From: CAZTTH01 sp964615975
Lineage (GTDB): Bacteria; Verrucomicrobiota; Lentisphaeria; JABSQK01; JAJFLO01
NCBI GenBank assembly: GCA_964615975.1
Contig: CAZTTH010000053.1
Location: forward strand, 1 to 22,624
Direction of reading: 5' to 3'
DNA length: 22,624 bases
Position numbers and translations under genes: made by a program. The notes beneath the pieces are model-generated. The model saw only the letters and a program-made list of their open reading frames with translations. It searched no databases and was not told the origin of the DNA. Below, piece after piece: positions 15,186 through 22,624 of this stretch (the stretch's first letter is position 1; each line of letters begins with the position of its first letter).

Positions 15186-17504
15186 ATGGCAGCTGGACTA
15201 CAAAACACTTTATCCAACTCTGATGAATACCAGAATGCTGATGATTTCAAATCTCAATTGGATGTTATCTACAATAAGATTCAAGAATCCGAACATTTGG
15301 AAGACATTCTCTGGCAACTCGAACAAGATCTTCTCAATCTCCTGAACGCAGAACGATTGACCATTTATCGCAAGGATAAAGAAGGTCGTGAAGTCGTCTC
15401 CTGGTATCGAACTGGGGATGAACTTATGGAAGAAATAGTTCTTCCTCTCAGCCCATCGTCAATTGCTGGATTCGTCGCCATGAGTCAACAACCAGTGCGT
15501 ATCGACGACGTCTATGATTCCGATCATCTCAAATCGATCCATCCCAAATTAAATTTCGATTATAGCTATGATCGCAGCACTGGATTTTTGACAACGGCGA
15601 TGATCGTTGTTCCCATTAAATTCAAAGACACATTGCTGGGCGTGTTACAAATCATTAATCGCAAAGACGGTGGTGCTTTTACTGATGAAGATTATGAACA
15701 TGCCTTGGAAATTTCCCGGATGATGGGAGAAAAATTCCGCTATGATCTGAATACTACATTAGGTCCGTTTGATCTCTTGATTCAAAACGGGAAAATTACC
15801 CTGGAAGAGCTCGAATCTTTTGAAGAACGAGCCAAAACTGAAAATCTAACCGTGACCCAATGCCTGGTTAAGCAAAAAGGATTATCGGTTGAAGATGTCG
15901 GCGCCTCACTGGAACAGTATTACCAAGTCCCTTTTATGAAATACAATTCCGAGATTATCATTGACAATGAAATCTTGGAAAACCTCAATAAAAGCTACTT
16001 GGCCAGCAATGGGTGGGTACCATTGTCTGTGAGCAGAGAAAAAGTCGTTATTCTGATTGACGATCCCAATGATTCGGATCGTATCATGGAAATCCAAAAC
16101 GTCTTATCCGCTAACAGTTATGAATTTCTTGTCGGCTTCAAGGAAGATATCATGTCTTATTTAGGCTTTGAGACTTCCGGTGAAATCAAGAAACAGGAAG
16201 TTCAGGAACGTGATATGAGCGAAATTCTTAACGAACTACAAAGTGAAGTGATTTCCGGTGACGAAGAATCCGGCTCAGGCGCTCAGGATCTAACCGACCC
16301 TAACGCTTCCGCAGTAATTCAATTGGTCAATAAAATAATTGCTGAATCATATTACTTAAATGCCTCCGACATTCATATTGAACCACACAAAGGTACTCGA
16401 GCAGCTGATGTTCGTGTCCGCGTCGATGGTGTCAATCGCCTGCTTACAACGATCCCTGCTACTCATATCAAAGCTGCCACGGCTCGAATTAAAGTCATGT
16501 CCAAACTGGATATTACCGAAAACCGCAAACCCCAGGACGGGAAAATCGCAGTTAAACTCAAAGGTAAAAGTGTTGAGTTACGGGTTGCCACATTACCAAC
16601 CATTAATGGGGAAAGCGCGGTAATGCGTATTCTTGCGGGCGGAGAGAAAGCCATGCCATTTGACAAAATGAATCTGGCGCCTTGGAATAATGATCGTTGT
16701 CTCAAAATGTGCAGTCATCCCCATGGCGTATTTTTGGTGGTTGGTCCCACCGGATCAGGAAAAACGACAACGCTACATGCTATTCTGGGAATGTTGAATA
16801 CCGTCGAAAAGAAAATCGTAACCGCAGAAGACCCCGTCGAAATCACACAACCCGGCCTCCAACAGGTTCAGGTCATGCCCAAAATCGGTTATACCTTTGC
16901 CATTGCTCTTCGTGCATTTCTACGTTGCGGACCCGATATTATTCTGATTGGGGAAATGCGGGATCATGAGACGGCTTCTTCTGGTATTGAAGCATCACTG
17001 ACCGGCCACTTGGTGCTATCAACACTGCACACCAATTCAGCTCCCGAAACGATCACCCGATTGCTGGATATGGGATTAGATCCATTGAATTTCGCAGATG
17101 CCTTTGTCGGGGTTTTAGCTCAACGACTCATGCGTACCCTCTGCAAAAACTGCAAAGATCCATATAAACCTGATCAAGAAGAAATTGATAAACTTATCCA
17201 CTATTTTGGCGAGGAATACTTCCCCGAATTGAATGTCGATTTGAATACCCTGCAATTGAATCGCGCGGTGGGGTGTGAAAAATGCAGCGGCACTGGTTAT
17301 GCTGGAAGATGTGGTGTACATGAATTATTAGAAGCCACATCCGAAATGAAAAAAATAATTTCAAAACGCGCTACGGTCACTGAAATTCGCGACCTGGCAA
17401 TGAGTCAGGGTATGCGTACGCTGCAACAGGATGGCATCTATCGCATCATCACGGGCATGTCCGATTTAGTGCAATACCGCAGAATCGCGGGCGGTGGCCA
17501 TTAA
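15186..17504 (+). CDS. GAF-MshEN-PilB/GspE secretion or pilus-extension ATPase
   Basis: A 772-residue fusion. Residues about 20-185 form a GAF domain (AERLTIYRKDKEGREVVSWY... LGVLQIINRKDGGAFTDEDY), a small-molecule or signal-binding fold. Residues about 190-330 resemble the MshEN/GspE N-terminal domain (ITLEELESFEE...YYQVPF), which in some homologues binds cyclic di-GMP. The C-terminal motor has DIHIEPH, Walker A GPTGSGKT (520-527), Asp box TAEDPVE, Walker B DIILIGEMRD, His box GHLVLSTLHTN and a zinc site CKNC...CEKCSGTGYAGRCG. PilB/GspE powers pilus extension or type II secretion. No pilC, pilT, pilM or gsp genes are adjacent, so the partner machine is elsewhere. The ATG at 15186 is preferred over TTG 15168 because GAGGA lies 7 nt before it. 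Confidence 0.92.
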   Translation: MAAGLQNTLSNSDEYQNADDFKSQLDVIYNKIQESEHLEDILWQLEQDLLNLLNAERLTIYRKDKEGREVVSWYRTGDELMEEIVLPLSPSSIAGFVAMSQQPVRIDDVYDSDHLKSIHPKLNFDYSYDRSTGFLTTAMIVVPIKFKDTLLGVLQIINRKDGGAFTDEDYEHALEISRMMGEKFRYDLNTTLGPFDLLIQNGKITLEELESFEERAKTENLTVTQCLVKQKGLSVEDVGASLEQYYQVPFMKYNSEIIIDNEILENLNKSYLASNGWVPLSVSREKVVILIDDPNDSDRIMEIQNVLSANSYEFLVGFKEDIMSYLGFETSGEIKKQEVQERDMSEILNELQSEVISGDEESGSGAQDLTDPNASAVIQLVNKIIAESYYLNASDIHIEPHKGTRAADVRVRVDGVNRLLTTIPATHIKAATARIKVMSKLDITENRKPQDGKIAVKLKGKSVELRVATLPTINGESAVMRILAGGEKAMPFDKMNLAPWNNDRCLKMCSHPHGVFLVVGPTGSGKTTTLHAILGMLNTVEKKIVTAEDPVEITQPGLQQVQVMPKIGYTFAIALRAFLRCGPDIILIGEMRDHETASSGIEASLTGHLVLSTLHTNSAPETITRLLDMGLDPLNFADAFVGVLAQRLMRTLCKNCKDPYKPDQEEIDKLIHYFGEEYFPELNVDLNTLQLNRAVGCEKCSGTGYAGRCGVHELLEATSEMKKIISKRATVTEIRDLAMSQGMRTLQQDGIYRIITGMSDLVQYRRIAGGGH

Positions 17505-17643
17505 TAGCGATTTCTCTTGCTGCCTTTTCTGTTAGTCCCATTCATGAATTTTTATTATTTCAATACCCCCCTAACCTCTTGGGTTTTTAATCTATTTTTT
17601 AACACTGTAAATCACATCCACACCCATTCAGGAAAGCTAAATC

Positions 17644-18399
17644 GTGTCACTCAACAATAAACGAGTTGTCGTGGTACTGCCGGCCTATAATGCCGGCAAA
17701 ACGCTAGAACGTACCTTAAATGAAATGCCCCGAGATATAATCGATCATATCATACTCGTCGATGATGCCAGTTCTGATGATACCCTGGACCTGGCGCAGA
17801 AATTGGGGTTGGAAACCTACAAACATCATAACAATCGCGGTTATGGCGGAAATCAAAAGACTTGCTATCAAGCCGCGTTAAAACATAACCCGGATATCGT
17901 TGCCATGGTACATCCAGACTATCAATACACCCCCTTAATTTTACGTGCCATGTGTTCTCTCATCGCAGAAGCTGGATACGACTTTGTTTTAGGATCACGT
18001 ATTCTTGTAAATGGTGCTCTTAAGGGTGGCATGCCACTATACAAATATGTCTCAAATCGATTTCTCACCTGCTTTCAGAATATCTGTTTGGGCAATAAAC
18101 TATCCGAATATCACACCGGTTATCGCGTTTACCATCATCAAATCCTTCGCGATATCGCTTTCGAGAATTTCTCCGATGATTTTATATTCGATAATCAGAT
18201 GCTTACGGAAATAATCCTGCGCAATTATACTATTGGAGAAATCTCATGTCCGACCCGCTATTTTCCAGAGGCTTCTTCAATTAATTTCTCGCGCTCGGTA
18301 ACCTACGGTTTGGGAGTATTAAAGACAGCGATCTATGGCGGTTTTTGCCGGGTACAGGGCAAAAAAAGTTTACTTAAACCCGATCTGCTTAGCGATTGA
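17644..18399 (+). CDS. Family 2 glycosyltransferase, DPM1/polyprenyl-phosphate sugar transferase type
   Basis: A 251-residue GT-A enzyme. The N-terminus VVVVLPAYNAGKTLERTL and VDDASSDDT (39-47) form the nucleotide-sugar site. HPDYQYTP (89-96) occupies the metal-binding DxD position, as in DPM1-like and DPG synthase-like members. GSR and the acceptor motif EYHTGYRVYH are typical of the subfamily. No membrane helices are evident, so it is probably a peripheral enzyme transferring a sugar to a polyprenyl phosphate or a cell-envelope glycan; the sugar cannot be read from sequence. Start is GTG with AGGAAA at about 9 nt. Its 3' end overlaps the convergent mreC by 11 bp. Confidence 0.88.
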   Translation: MSLNNKRVVVVLPAYNAGKTLERTLNEMPRDIIDHIILVDDASSDDTLDLAQKLGLETYKHHNNRGYGGNQKTCYQAALKHNPDIVAMVHPDYQYTPLILRAMCSLIAEAGYDFVLGSRILVNGALKGGMPLYKYVSNRFLTCFQNICLGNKLSEYHTGYRVYHHQILRDIAFENFSDDFIFDNQMLTEIILRNYTIGEISCPTRYFPEASSINFSRSVTYGLGVLKTAIYGGFCRVQGKKSLLKPDLLSD

Positions 18400-19201
18400 T
18401 AATCACTAAGACATGATTAAATGATGATCCTGTGACTTTAGGTAAAACATAAGAAGTTTTATACAAATCATCGATCACATCGACAATTCGACCGGCATGA
18501 TTAAGCGTCAACACCCCCACAGGAATCAATCCCGGGACTAATTTTCCAAATGAGCTGGTTACGACCACCATACCTTCACGATATTCCAGATCGCGAGGCA
18601 AATACCGAACGATACACCGGGGTTCACTATTCCATTGTTCACTTTTCAATCCCGATAACACTCCCTGCACTAATGGACCGATAATTTCCACACCGATTTT
18701 GAAATTAGGGTCAAAAATCGTCATCACCAATGCACTGGTCTGAGACACCTCGATAATCCGACCATATAAACTGTCATTTGCCAACACCGGTTGACCAATC
18801 AAAATACCATCCTGTTCCCCTCGATCGATGCGCACACGACATCCACTTACTGCCGGGTCTTTGCTGATGATTTGTGCCGTGACACAATCATGTTTCGCGT
18901 GGGCAGACATCTTCAAGATACTTCGCAACTCAGCATTCTCCTTGAGCAAATCCTCCAATTGTCGGTTTTCAATTTTTAATTTTTGGTTGTCTTGATGCAA
19001 GCGATCATTTTGCTCAATCAATTCAACCTTTGTATGTTGCATAAATGAAGAATTTTTTAATTTCTCCTCTATAGCAGCTTTCGATGATAATGTTCCGACG
19101 ATGGAATCAGCAACCCGGGAACGTCCTTTTGAACTTTGACGCAACATAATTACCAATCCCACAGCCAGGATGATTACTAATGATTTAAGAATAAGTCGCA
19201 T
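18389..19201 (-). CDS. mreC: Rod shape-determining protein MreC
   Basis: A 270-residue bitopic inner-membrane protein. There is one membrane helix at about residues 4-20, a coiled coil at about 55-95 (KVELIEQNDRLHQDNQ...LLKENAELRSIL), and a periplasmic double beta-barrel (about 100-268; VTAQIISKDP, RVRIDRGEQDGI, VLANDSLYGRIIEVS, GVLSGLK, VTSSFGKLVPGLIPVGVL). MreC links MreB filaments to the elongation synthases PBP2/RodA. Neither mreB nor mreD is adjacent; upstream on the same strand is a sirtuin gene, 116 bp away. Length is slightly short but complete. Confidence 0.93.
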   Translation of the reverse strand: MRLILKSLVIILAVGLVIMLRQSSKGRSRVADSIVGTLSSKAAIEEKLKNSSFMQHTKVELIEQNDRLHQDNQKLKIENRQLEDLLKENAELRSILKMSAHAKHDCVTAQIISKDPAVSGCRVRIDRGEQDGILIGQPVLANDSLYGRIIEVSQTSALVMTIFDPNFKIGVEIIGPLVQGVLSGLKSEQWNSEPRCIVRYLPRDLEYREGMVVVTSSFGKLVPGLIPVGVLTLNHAGRIVDVIDDLYKTSYVLPKVTGSSFNHVLVIINR

Positions 19202-19317
19202 TGATGTAATTGGTGTGAGATATAATGATGGTATTATGCTTCATCGACCGGCACCAAAAGTCCGACAAGGGTTATCTGTATACTTCAACATTGAGATACG
19301 TTATTCGCGCTCTTAAT

Positions 19318-20061
19318 TTACCGTAAGGCCTCACTTAGAACAGCACCGATGGACTCATGACAAACCCAGTCAGCCCAAGCATCCAATGGCGTAGATTCAC
19401 GATTCAATATACCCAGCCAGGCACCCTGCTGTTTTGCGATTTCAGGCAAAGACGCGGCCGGATATACTATCAAAGATGAACCAATGACCAGAAAAGCCTC
19501 ACATTCTTTGCTCTCAGAAATGGCCCGATTCAATATGGCTTCATGAAGTGTTTGACCAAAAGATATGGTCGCTGGTTTTAGCCAACCACAACAATAATCA
19601 CATGTCGGAACTTCATCACCAGCCAATACCCGCTGATGGATCGATAAGCGATCAAACCGAGCATGACATTTCAAACACTTGACCTCTAATTCAGTGCCAT
19701 GTAATTCCAGAATTCGTTTTTCATTATTGCCGGCTTTCTGATGCAAGCCATCGATGTTTTGGGTAATGATAAGTTGTAATTTGTTCAACTTTTCCAATTT
19801 TACCAAGGCAAGATGACCGGCATTGGGACTCGCACTCTCGATATCGGGATAGACTGCTGTCTTATAGCGCCAATAATTTCGCCGGGCTTCATGCGAAGCA
19901 ATAAATTCCTGTATCCGTGTGACGCGATATTTCGACCATATCCCGCCCGGACTGCGGAAATCAGGAATGCCACTTTCGGTGCTGATTCCCGCTCCAGTCA
20001 TAACCACGATTCGTGAGGTTGTTTTAATGAGTTGTTGAAGATCGGAAACTGCATTTTTCAT
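19318..20061 (-). CDS. NAD-dependent protein deacylase, Sir2 family
   Basis: A 247-residue sirtuin with all core motifs: GAGIS (23-27), GIPDFR (31-36), TQNID (100-104), the catalytic His121 in ELHG, a four-Cys zinc site (129, 132, 154, 157), and GSSL (194-197). It removes acyl groups from lysine using NAD+. The CobB-type Tyr-x-x-Arg pocket for succinyl/malonyl substrates is not clearly preserved (NYWRYK at that place), so a deacetylase is more likely, but this is inference. The ATG at 20061 is chosen over a GTG at 20073 because that GTG lies within the ribosome site GGTGAG, 7-8 nt before the ATG. It precedes mreC on the same strand. Confidence 0.93.
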   Translation of the reverse strand: MKNAVSDLQQLIKTTSRIVVMTGAGISTESGIPDFRSPGGIWSKYRVTRIQEFIASHEARRNYWRYKTAVYPDIESASPNAGHLALVKLEKLNKLQLIITQNIDGLHQKAGNNEKRILELHGTELEVKCLKCHARFDRLSIHQRVLAGDEVPTCDYCCGWLKPATISFGQTLHEAILNRAISESKECEAFLVIGSSLIVYPAASLPEIAKQQGAWLGILNRESTPLDAWADWVCHESIGAVLSEALR

Positions 20062-20393
20062 AAATAATCTCACCCGGATATAATAACGCCATGAGCAAGC
20101 TACAAATTCGCAATGGCTTACAGCGATAATACCACGTTATCTTAAGCCCCGAAAATGATTGCAAATAAATGAATCTGACAATTTCATTCTTGATTGGATT
20201 ATTTTTTCTAATTATGGCTCGGAACCGGGTGGGTCCGGCTTTACATTCGCTTACTTAAGCCTTGACATGACCAGATACCACCATCATATGAAATCTTGAT
20301 CACCAACGATTATTGAGATTTTTTTATTTACCGACCAGTGACATTTAAGTAAGATAGTGCCGAAACTACATATCTAATGAGGGATTGTTATAA
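20062..20393. other. 332-bp divergent intergenic region between sirtuin and symporter genes
   Basis: For the minus strand an extended -10, TGGTATTAT, lies at 20126-20134 and could drive the sirtuin. For the plus strand a perfect -35 TTGACA (20262-20267) has only a poor -10 at allowed spacing (TATGAA at 19 bp), and is a tentative symporter promoter. No gene, repeat or clear operator was seen in the rest. Confidence 0.35.
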
Positions 20394-21941
20394 ATGAGCT
20401 CAAAATTGGCGCTCATAGATTGGTTGATTCTGATGGTTTATGCGGGATTGGTTATCAGTATTGGCTGGCGGGTGGGAAAAGATGAAAGAGATGCCAACGA
20501 CTATTTCCTAGGCAACCGCAGAATGCCATGGTGGTTGGTCATGATCTCAATATACGCCACCGCCTTATCGGCGCTAACCTTTATTGGTGTTCCCGGAGTA
20601 GCATTTAGCAGTGATTTCAATTACCTGCAACTGGGGATCGGTGATTTAATCGGGCGTTGCCTAATCGCTTATTTATTGCTTACAGCCTATTATCGCGGCA
20701 AAGTTGTCAGTATTTATGAGTTATTGGGACAACGCTTCGGTCCCCGTACCCATGACATGGGAACAATCTTTTTTCTCATCACCCGAACCTTGGCAAGTGC
20801 TGTGCGTTTAACCGGTTGTGCGATCGCGTTTTCTGTGGTTTTCGATGTCAGTTTATTAACCTCAATCTGGATCATAGCCTTCATTGCTTTGGGGTATACG
20901 ATGATTGGCGGGATCAAAGCGGTGTTATGGACCGACTTGGTGCAATTCATTCTGTTCATGGGAGCGGCTGTTATCGCCATATTCGTAGTTGTCAGTGCAT
21001 TGCCTCATGGCTGGAGTGATCTTACCGCAATCGGTTTGGCACATGAAAAATTCAAAGTAATCCATTTTTCTTTGCAACCTGGTGATCCAGACTATTGGTT
21101 GAATTTCAGCAATCCTAACTCACTGATTGCCGGGATGTTATTCGGCTGTTTCAGCACCCTTGCAGCACTTGGGACGGACCAAGACCTGGTGCAACGCATG
21201 TTGACCTGTGAAAAAGTCAAGGAAAGCCAAAGGGCATTGATTCTGACTGCGATAATGAATTTTCCTGTGACCCTGATTTTCCTGCTGGTCGGAACCGCAA
21301 TGTTCTGTTACTATCAATCATTTCCCGATCCGGCAGTCACCAATTTCATCGTGAATAAACAGACTGACAGTATCTTCCCACATTTCATCAAAACCGTGCT
21401 CGAACCAGGGTTGCGGGGTTTTGTTATTTCGGGGATGCTGGCGGCTGGAATGTCTTCGGTTGATTCCGCCTCGAATGCCCTGGCATCCTCCGCCTATATC
21501 GATATATATAAACGCTACTTCAAACCACATGGCAATGACCAACAAGCAGTTATTGTTTCCCGCTGGTTTACCGGTTTGTTTATTTTTATACTTGCTTTAT
21601 TGGCTTATTTTTTCGGTAATTCTGAATCAATCTTATGGCTGGGATTTAAGATAGTAGGCTATACTTATGGCGCCATGTTGGGTATTTTTTTGTTGGCGGT
21701 ATTAACCAAAAAACGCGGCCATGATATGGCGAACTCGATCATTATGATCAGCAGTGTGGCATTTGTAATTTTTTTAACGGCCAAAGATATCGGGCCGTTG
21801 CAAATATGGCGGGAATGGCTGTTGACACCTTTGGGTACTGACATGATCGCGTGGCCATGGGCAATAATTATCGGTACCTTTTGGACATTTGGTTTAGGTA
21901 TCCTTTTCAGAAGCGGCAATCGGCAATCAAGTATTGCTTGA
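20394..21941 (+). CDS. Sodium:solute symporter (SSS family)
   Basis: A 515-residue membrane protein with about 13 hydrophobic helices. Family features: the N-terminal DYFLGNRRMPWWLVMISIYATALSALTFIG (helix 1 after the DYFLG motif), the KAVLWTDLVQFILF segment, and the Na2-site region GLRGFVISGMLAAGMSSVDSASNALAS with the paired Ser residues. It imports a solute with sodium ions. The substrate cannot be assigned; the general sequence style resembles SGLT/sialate/iodide-type members. GAGGG lies about 10 nt before the ATG. No catabolic or lyase genes adjoin it that would point to a sugar or sialic acid; the downstream 100 bp hold nothing before the IS remnant. Confidence 0.92.
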   Translation: MSSKLALIDWLILMVYAGLVISIGWRVGKDERDANDYFLGNRRMPWWLVMISIYATALSALTFIGVPGVAFSSDFNYLQLGIGDLIGRCLIAYLLLTAYYRGKVVSIYELLGQRFGPRTHDMGTIFFLITRTLASAVRLTGCAIAFSVVFDVSLLTSIWIIAFIALGYTMIGGIKAVLWTDLVQFILFMGAAVIAIFVVVSALPHGWSDLTAIGLAHEKFKVIHFSLQPGDPDYWLNFSNPNSLIAGMLFGCFSTLAALGTDQDLVQRMLTCEKVKESQRALILTAIMNFPVTLIFLLVGTAMFCYYQSFPDPAVTNFIVNKQTDSIFPHFIKTVLEPGLRGFVISGMLAAGMSSVDSASNALASSAYIDIYKRYFKPHGNDQQAVIVSRWFTGLFIFILALLAYFFGNSESILWLGFKIVGYTYGAMLGIFLLAVLTKKRGHDMANSIIMISSVAFVIFLTAKDIGPLQIWREWLLTPLGTDMIAWPWAIIIGTFWTFGLGILFRSGNRQSSIA

Positions 21942-22038
21942 AAATCATTGTGCGGTGGGAATACCCCTCCAAACTTAAATTCTATTCTAATTGGTCCAGC
22001 TTAATAAAGGCAACGCAATCTTAATTCTGTAAATTGGT

Positions 22039-22061
22039 TAACGCGGATCATTGATTGTTCA
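22039..22061 (+). repeat. Right terminal inverted repeat of IS256-like element
   Basis: AACGCGGATCAT followed by TGATTGTTC matches, in inverted orientation, the site at 367-392 (one substitution, 3-base gap). The transposase stop codon (22048-22050 on the minus strand) falls inside it, as is common for compact insertion sequences. Confidence 0.6.
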
Positions 22062-22230
22062 TGGTGAGGTAACATTTTCCTGCTTCCCATTCTTCGCTGA
22101 TTTCCCTAAGAATGACGCTGGCCAATCGTAATAATGACTTCTCGTTTGGAAAAAACGAAGCATCTCGGGTTCGCCGTTTAATTTGTTTGTATATGGCATT
22201 ACCAATAATGAAAAATCGGTATGAAATCAC
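22048..22230 (-). pseudogene. IS256-family transposase, C-terminal fragment
   Basis: On the minus strand the last 47 residues (KQIKRRTRDASFFPNEKSLL... EEWEAGKCYLTMNNQ) match the C-terminus typical of a subgroup of IS256/Mutator transposases (LNKQIKRRTRVA-FPNE-S-LRL motif). Similarity stops at the upstream end near 22190; the preceding residues are unrelated and no DDE core is present. It ends within a terminal inverted repeat. Non-functional remnant; its partner N-terminal fragment of the same type lies at 179-334. Confidence 0.72.
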
Positions 22231-22271
22231 TAATTGCGAGCATCAATACCCGCGTGGGGGAAGATTGGATA

Positions 22272-22294
22272 CCCCAACAGACCCCTGTTTGGGG
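22272..22294. repeat. Hairpin beside the IS remnant
   Basis: CCCCAACAG (22272-22280) and CTGTTTGGGG (22285-22294) form a stem with one bulged base around an ACCC loop. No T-tract follows. It lies about 60 bp upstream of the broken transposase and might be a boundary structure; function unknown. The rest of 22231-22433 shows nothing else recognisable. Confidence 0.4.
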
Positions 22295-22433
22295 AGGTAG
22301 AACGATATGACAACACAAATTAAAACTGCTTGGTTCTAATACTACAAGAAATATGGGAATACCAGCGATACTCAACTACCTGCCATTTTGTTATCGGGTT
22401 TAAGAAATGGTAAGTCTTGAATTTATTCGTTTT

Positions 22434-22624
22434 CTATTTGGAGGAATTGCCGCCATTGTTACCATCATTATCAACTATTCCGCCGGGTTCAGAAATACGA
22501 AACTGAAAGGTAGAAGTAAAGCCTTGGTTAATATCAATCGGGGTGTTATACCACACTGCACCGTGTTTTGATGTTGCCGATGGGGTGACCCTCAAGAAAT
22601 TGTTGACTACTGCCGCATCTTCAA
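22434..22624 (-). CDS. C-terminal end of an L-type-lectin-like secreted protein (partial)
   Basis: A minus-strand frame enters from the right edge and ends at TAG 22434-22436, giving 62 residues. LRVTPSATSKHGAVWYNTPIDINQGFTSTFQFRISEPGG resembles the N-terminal beta strands of bacterial L-type (legume-like) lectin domains, which typically read 'AVWYNTPVDVxxGFxTxFxFRI'. The expected later part (a DGFAFVIQN motif and about 150 more residues) is missing; the frame ends with a Gly/Asn-rich tail NDGNNGGNSSK. The gene is therefore either truncated, possibly by the adjacent insertion remnant, or a shortened domain. The start is outside the window. Confidence 0.45.
   Translation of the reverse strand, partial: EDAAVVNNFLRVTPSATSKHGAVWYNTPIDINQGFTSTFQFRISEPGGIVDNDGNNGGNSSK

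Noticed and set aside
16697..16969. 90-residue plus-strand frame inside pilB
   Set aside because: It is an out-of-frame shadow of the Walker A to Walker B region of the ATPase.
17567..17590. Terminator after pilB
   Set aside because: AACC/GGTT before a T-tract gives only a 4-bp stem; too weak to call.
22112..22300. 62-residue plus-strand frame at the right edge
   Set aside because: It is antisense to the transposase C-terminal fragment and continues through a hairpin; no coding support.
1..22624. Window as a circular mobile element opened within an IS256 copy
   Set aside because: The order of the halves would allow it, but the gene content is essential housekeeping (rpmH, rnpA, yidC, tig, clpX) with no integrase, relaxase or replication gene, so chromosomal location is far more likely.

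Overview
The window is chromosomal DNA from a diderm (Gram-negative-type) bacterium. It carries an ExbB/ExbD/TonB inner-membrane energising system, a SurA periplasmic chaperone, MreC, YidC, secreted proteins with signal peptides, and a type IV pilus/type II secretion ATPase. By eye it is AT-rich, with ordinary Shine-Dalgarno sites and sigma70-like promoters. The phylum cannot be fixed from sequence alone. Zinc-ribbon proteins of the MJ0042 type, a GAF-fused PilB and an 'ATDGFD'-type secreted domain would fit a PVC lineage (for example Lentisphaerota) or a related candidate phylum; this is a weak inference.

Layout. (1) 1-500: left accessory edge with a C-terminal ORF fragment, the 5' end of an IS256-family element and GC-rich hairpins. 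(2) 735-809: tRNA-Gly(GCC). (3) 993-3866, minus strand: exbB-exbD-tonB-like operon followed by an FmdB-type zinc-ribbon gene and a structured 3' region. (4) 4068-5702: a tail-anchored protein with two copies of a zinc-ribbon module, convergent with a small secreted protein. (5) 5873-9457, plus strand: small Cys protein, rpmH, rnpA, yidD, yidC, jag, the classical RNase P/membrane insertion cluster. (6) 9464-14695, minus strand: tig-clpP-clpX-surA-rsmA, combining nascent-chain folding, proteolysis, periplasmic folding and rRNA maturation. (7) 15186-18399, plus strand: GAF-MshEN-PilB ATPase and a family 2 glycosyltransferase. (8) 18389-20061, minus strand: sirtuin then mreC. (9) 20394-21941: sodium:solute symporter. 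(10) 22039-22624: 3' end of an IS256-family element and the C-terminal end of an L-type-lectin-like secreted protein.

Most of the interior is ordinary housekeeping DNA. The points most worth checking are the duplicated 'TSGI...TGTV' plus zinc-ribbon tail-anchored protein, a plus-oriented terminator inside a minus-strand operon (possible antisense or small RNA), a Jag protein with a degenerate R3H motif, and two complementary halves of the same IS256-type element bracketing the window. I did not find a convincing new multi-gene defence or mobile system.
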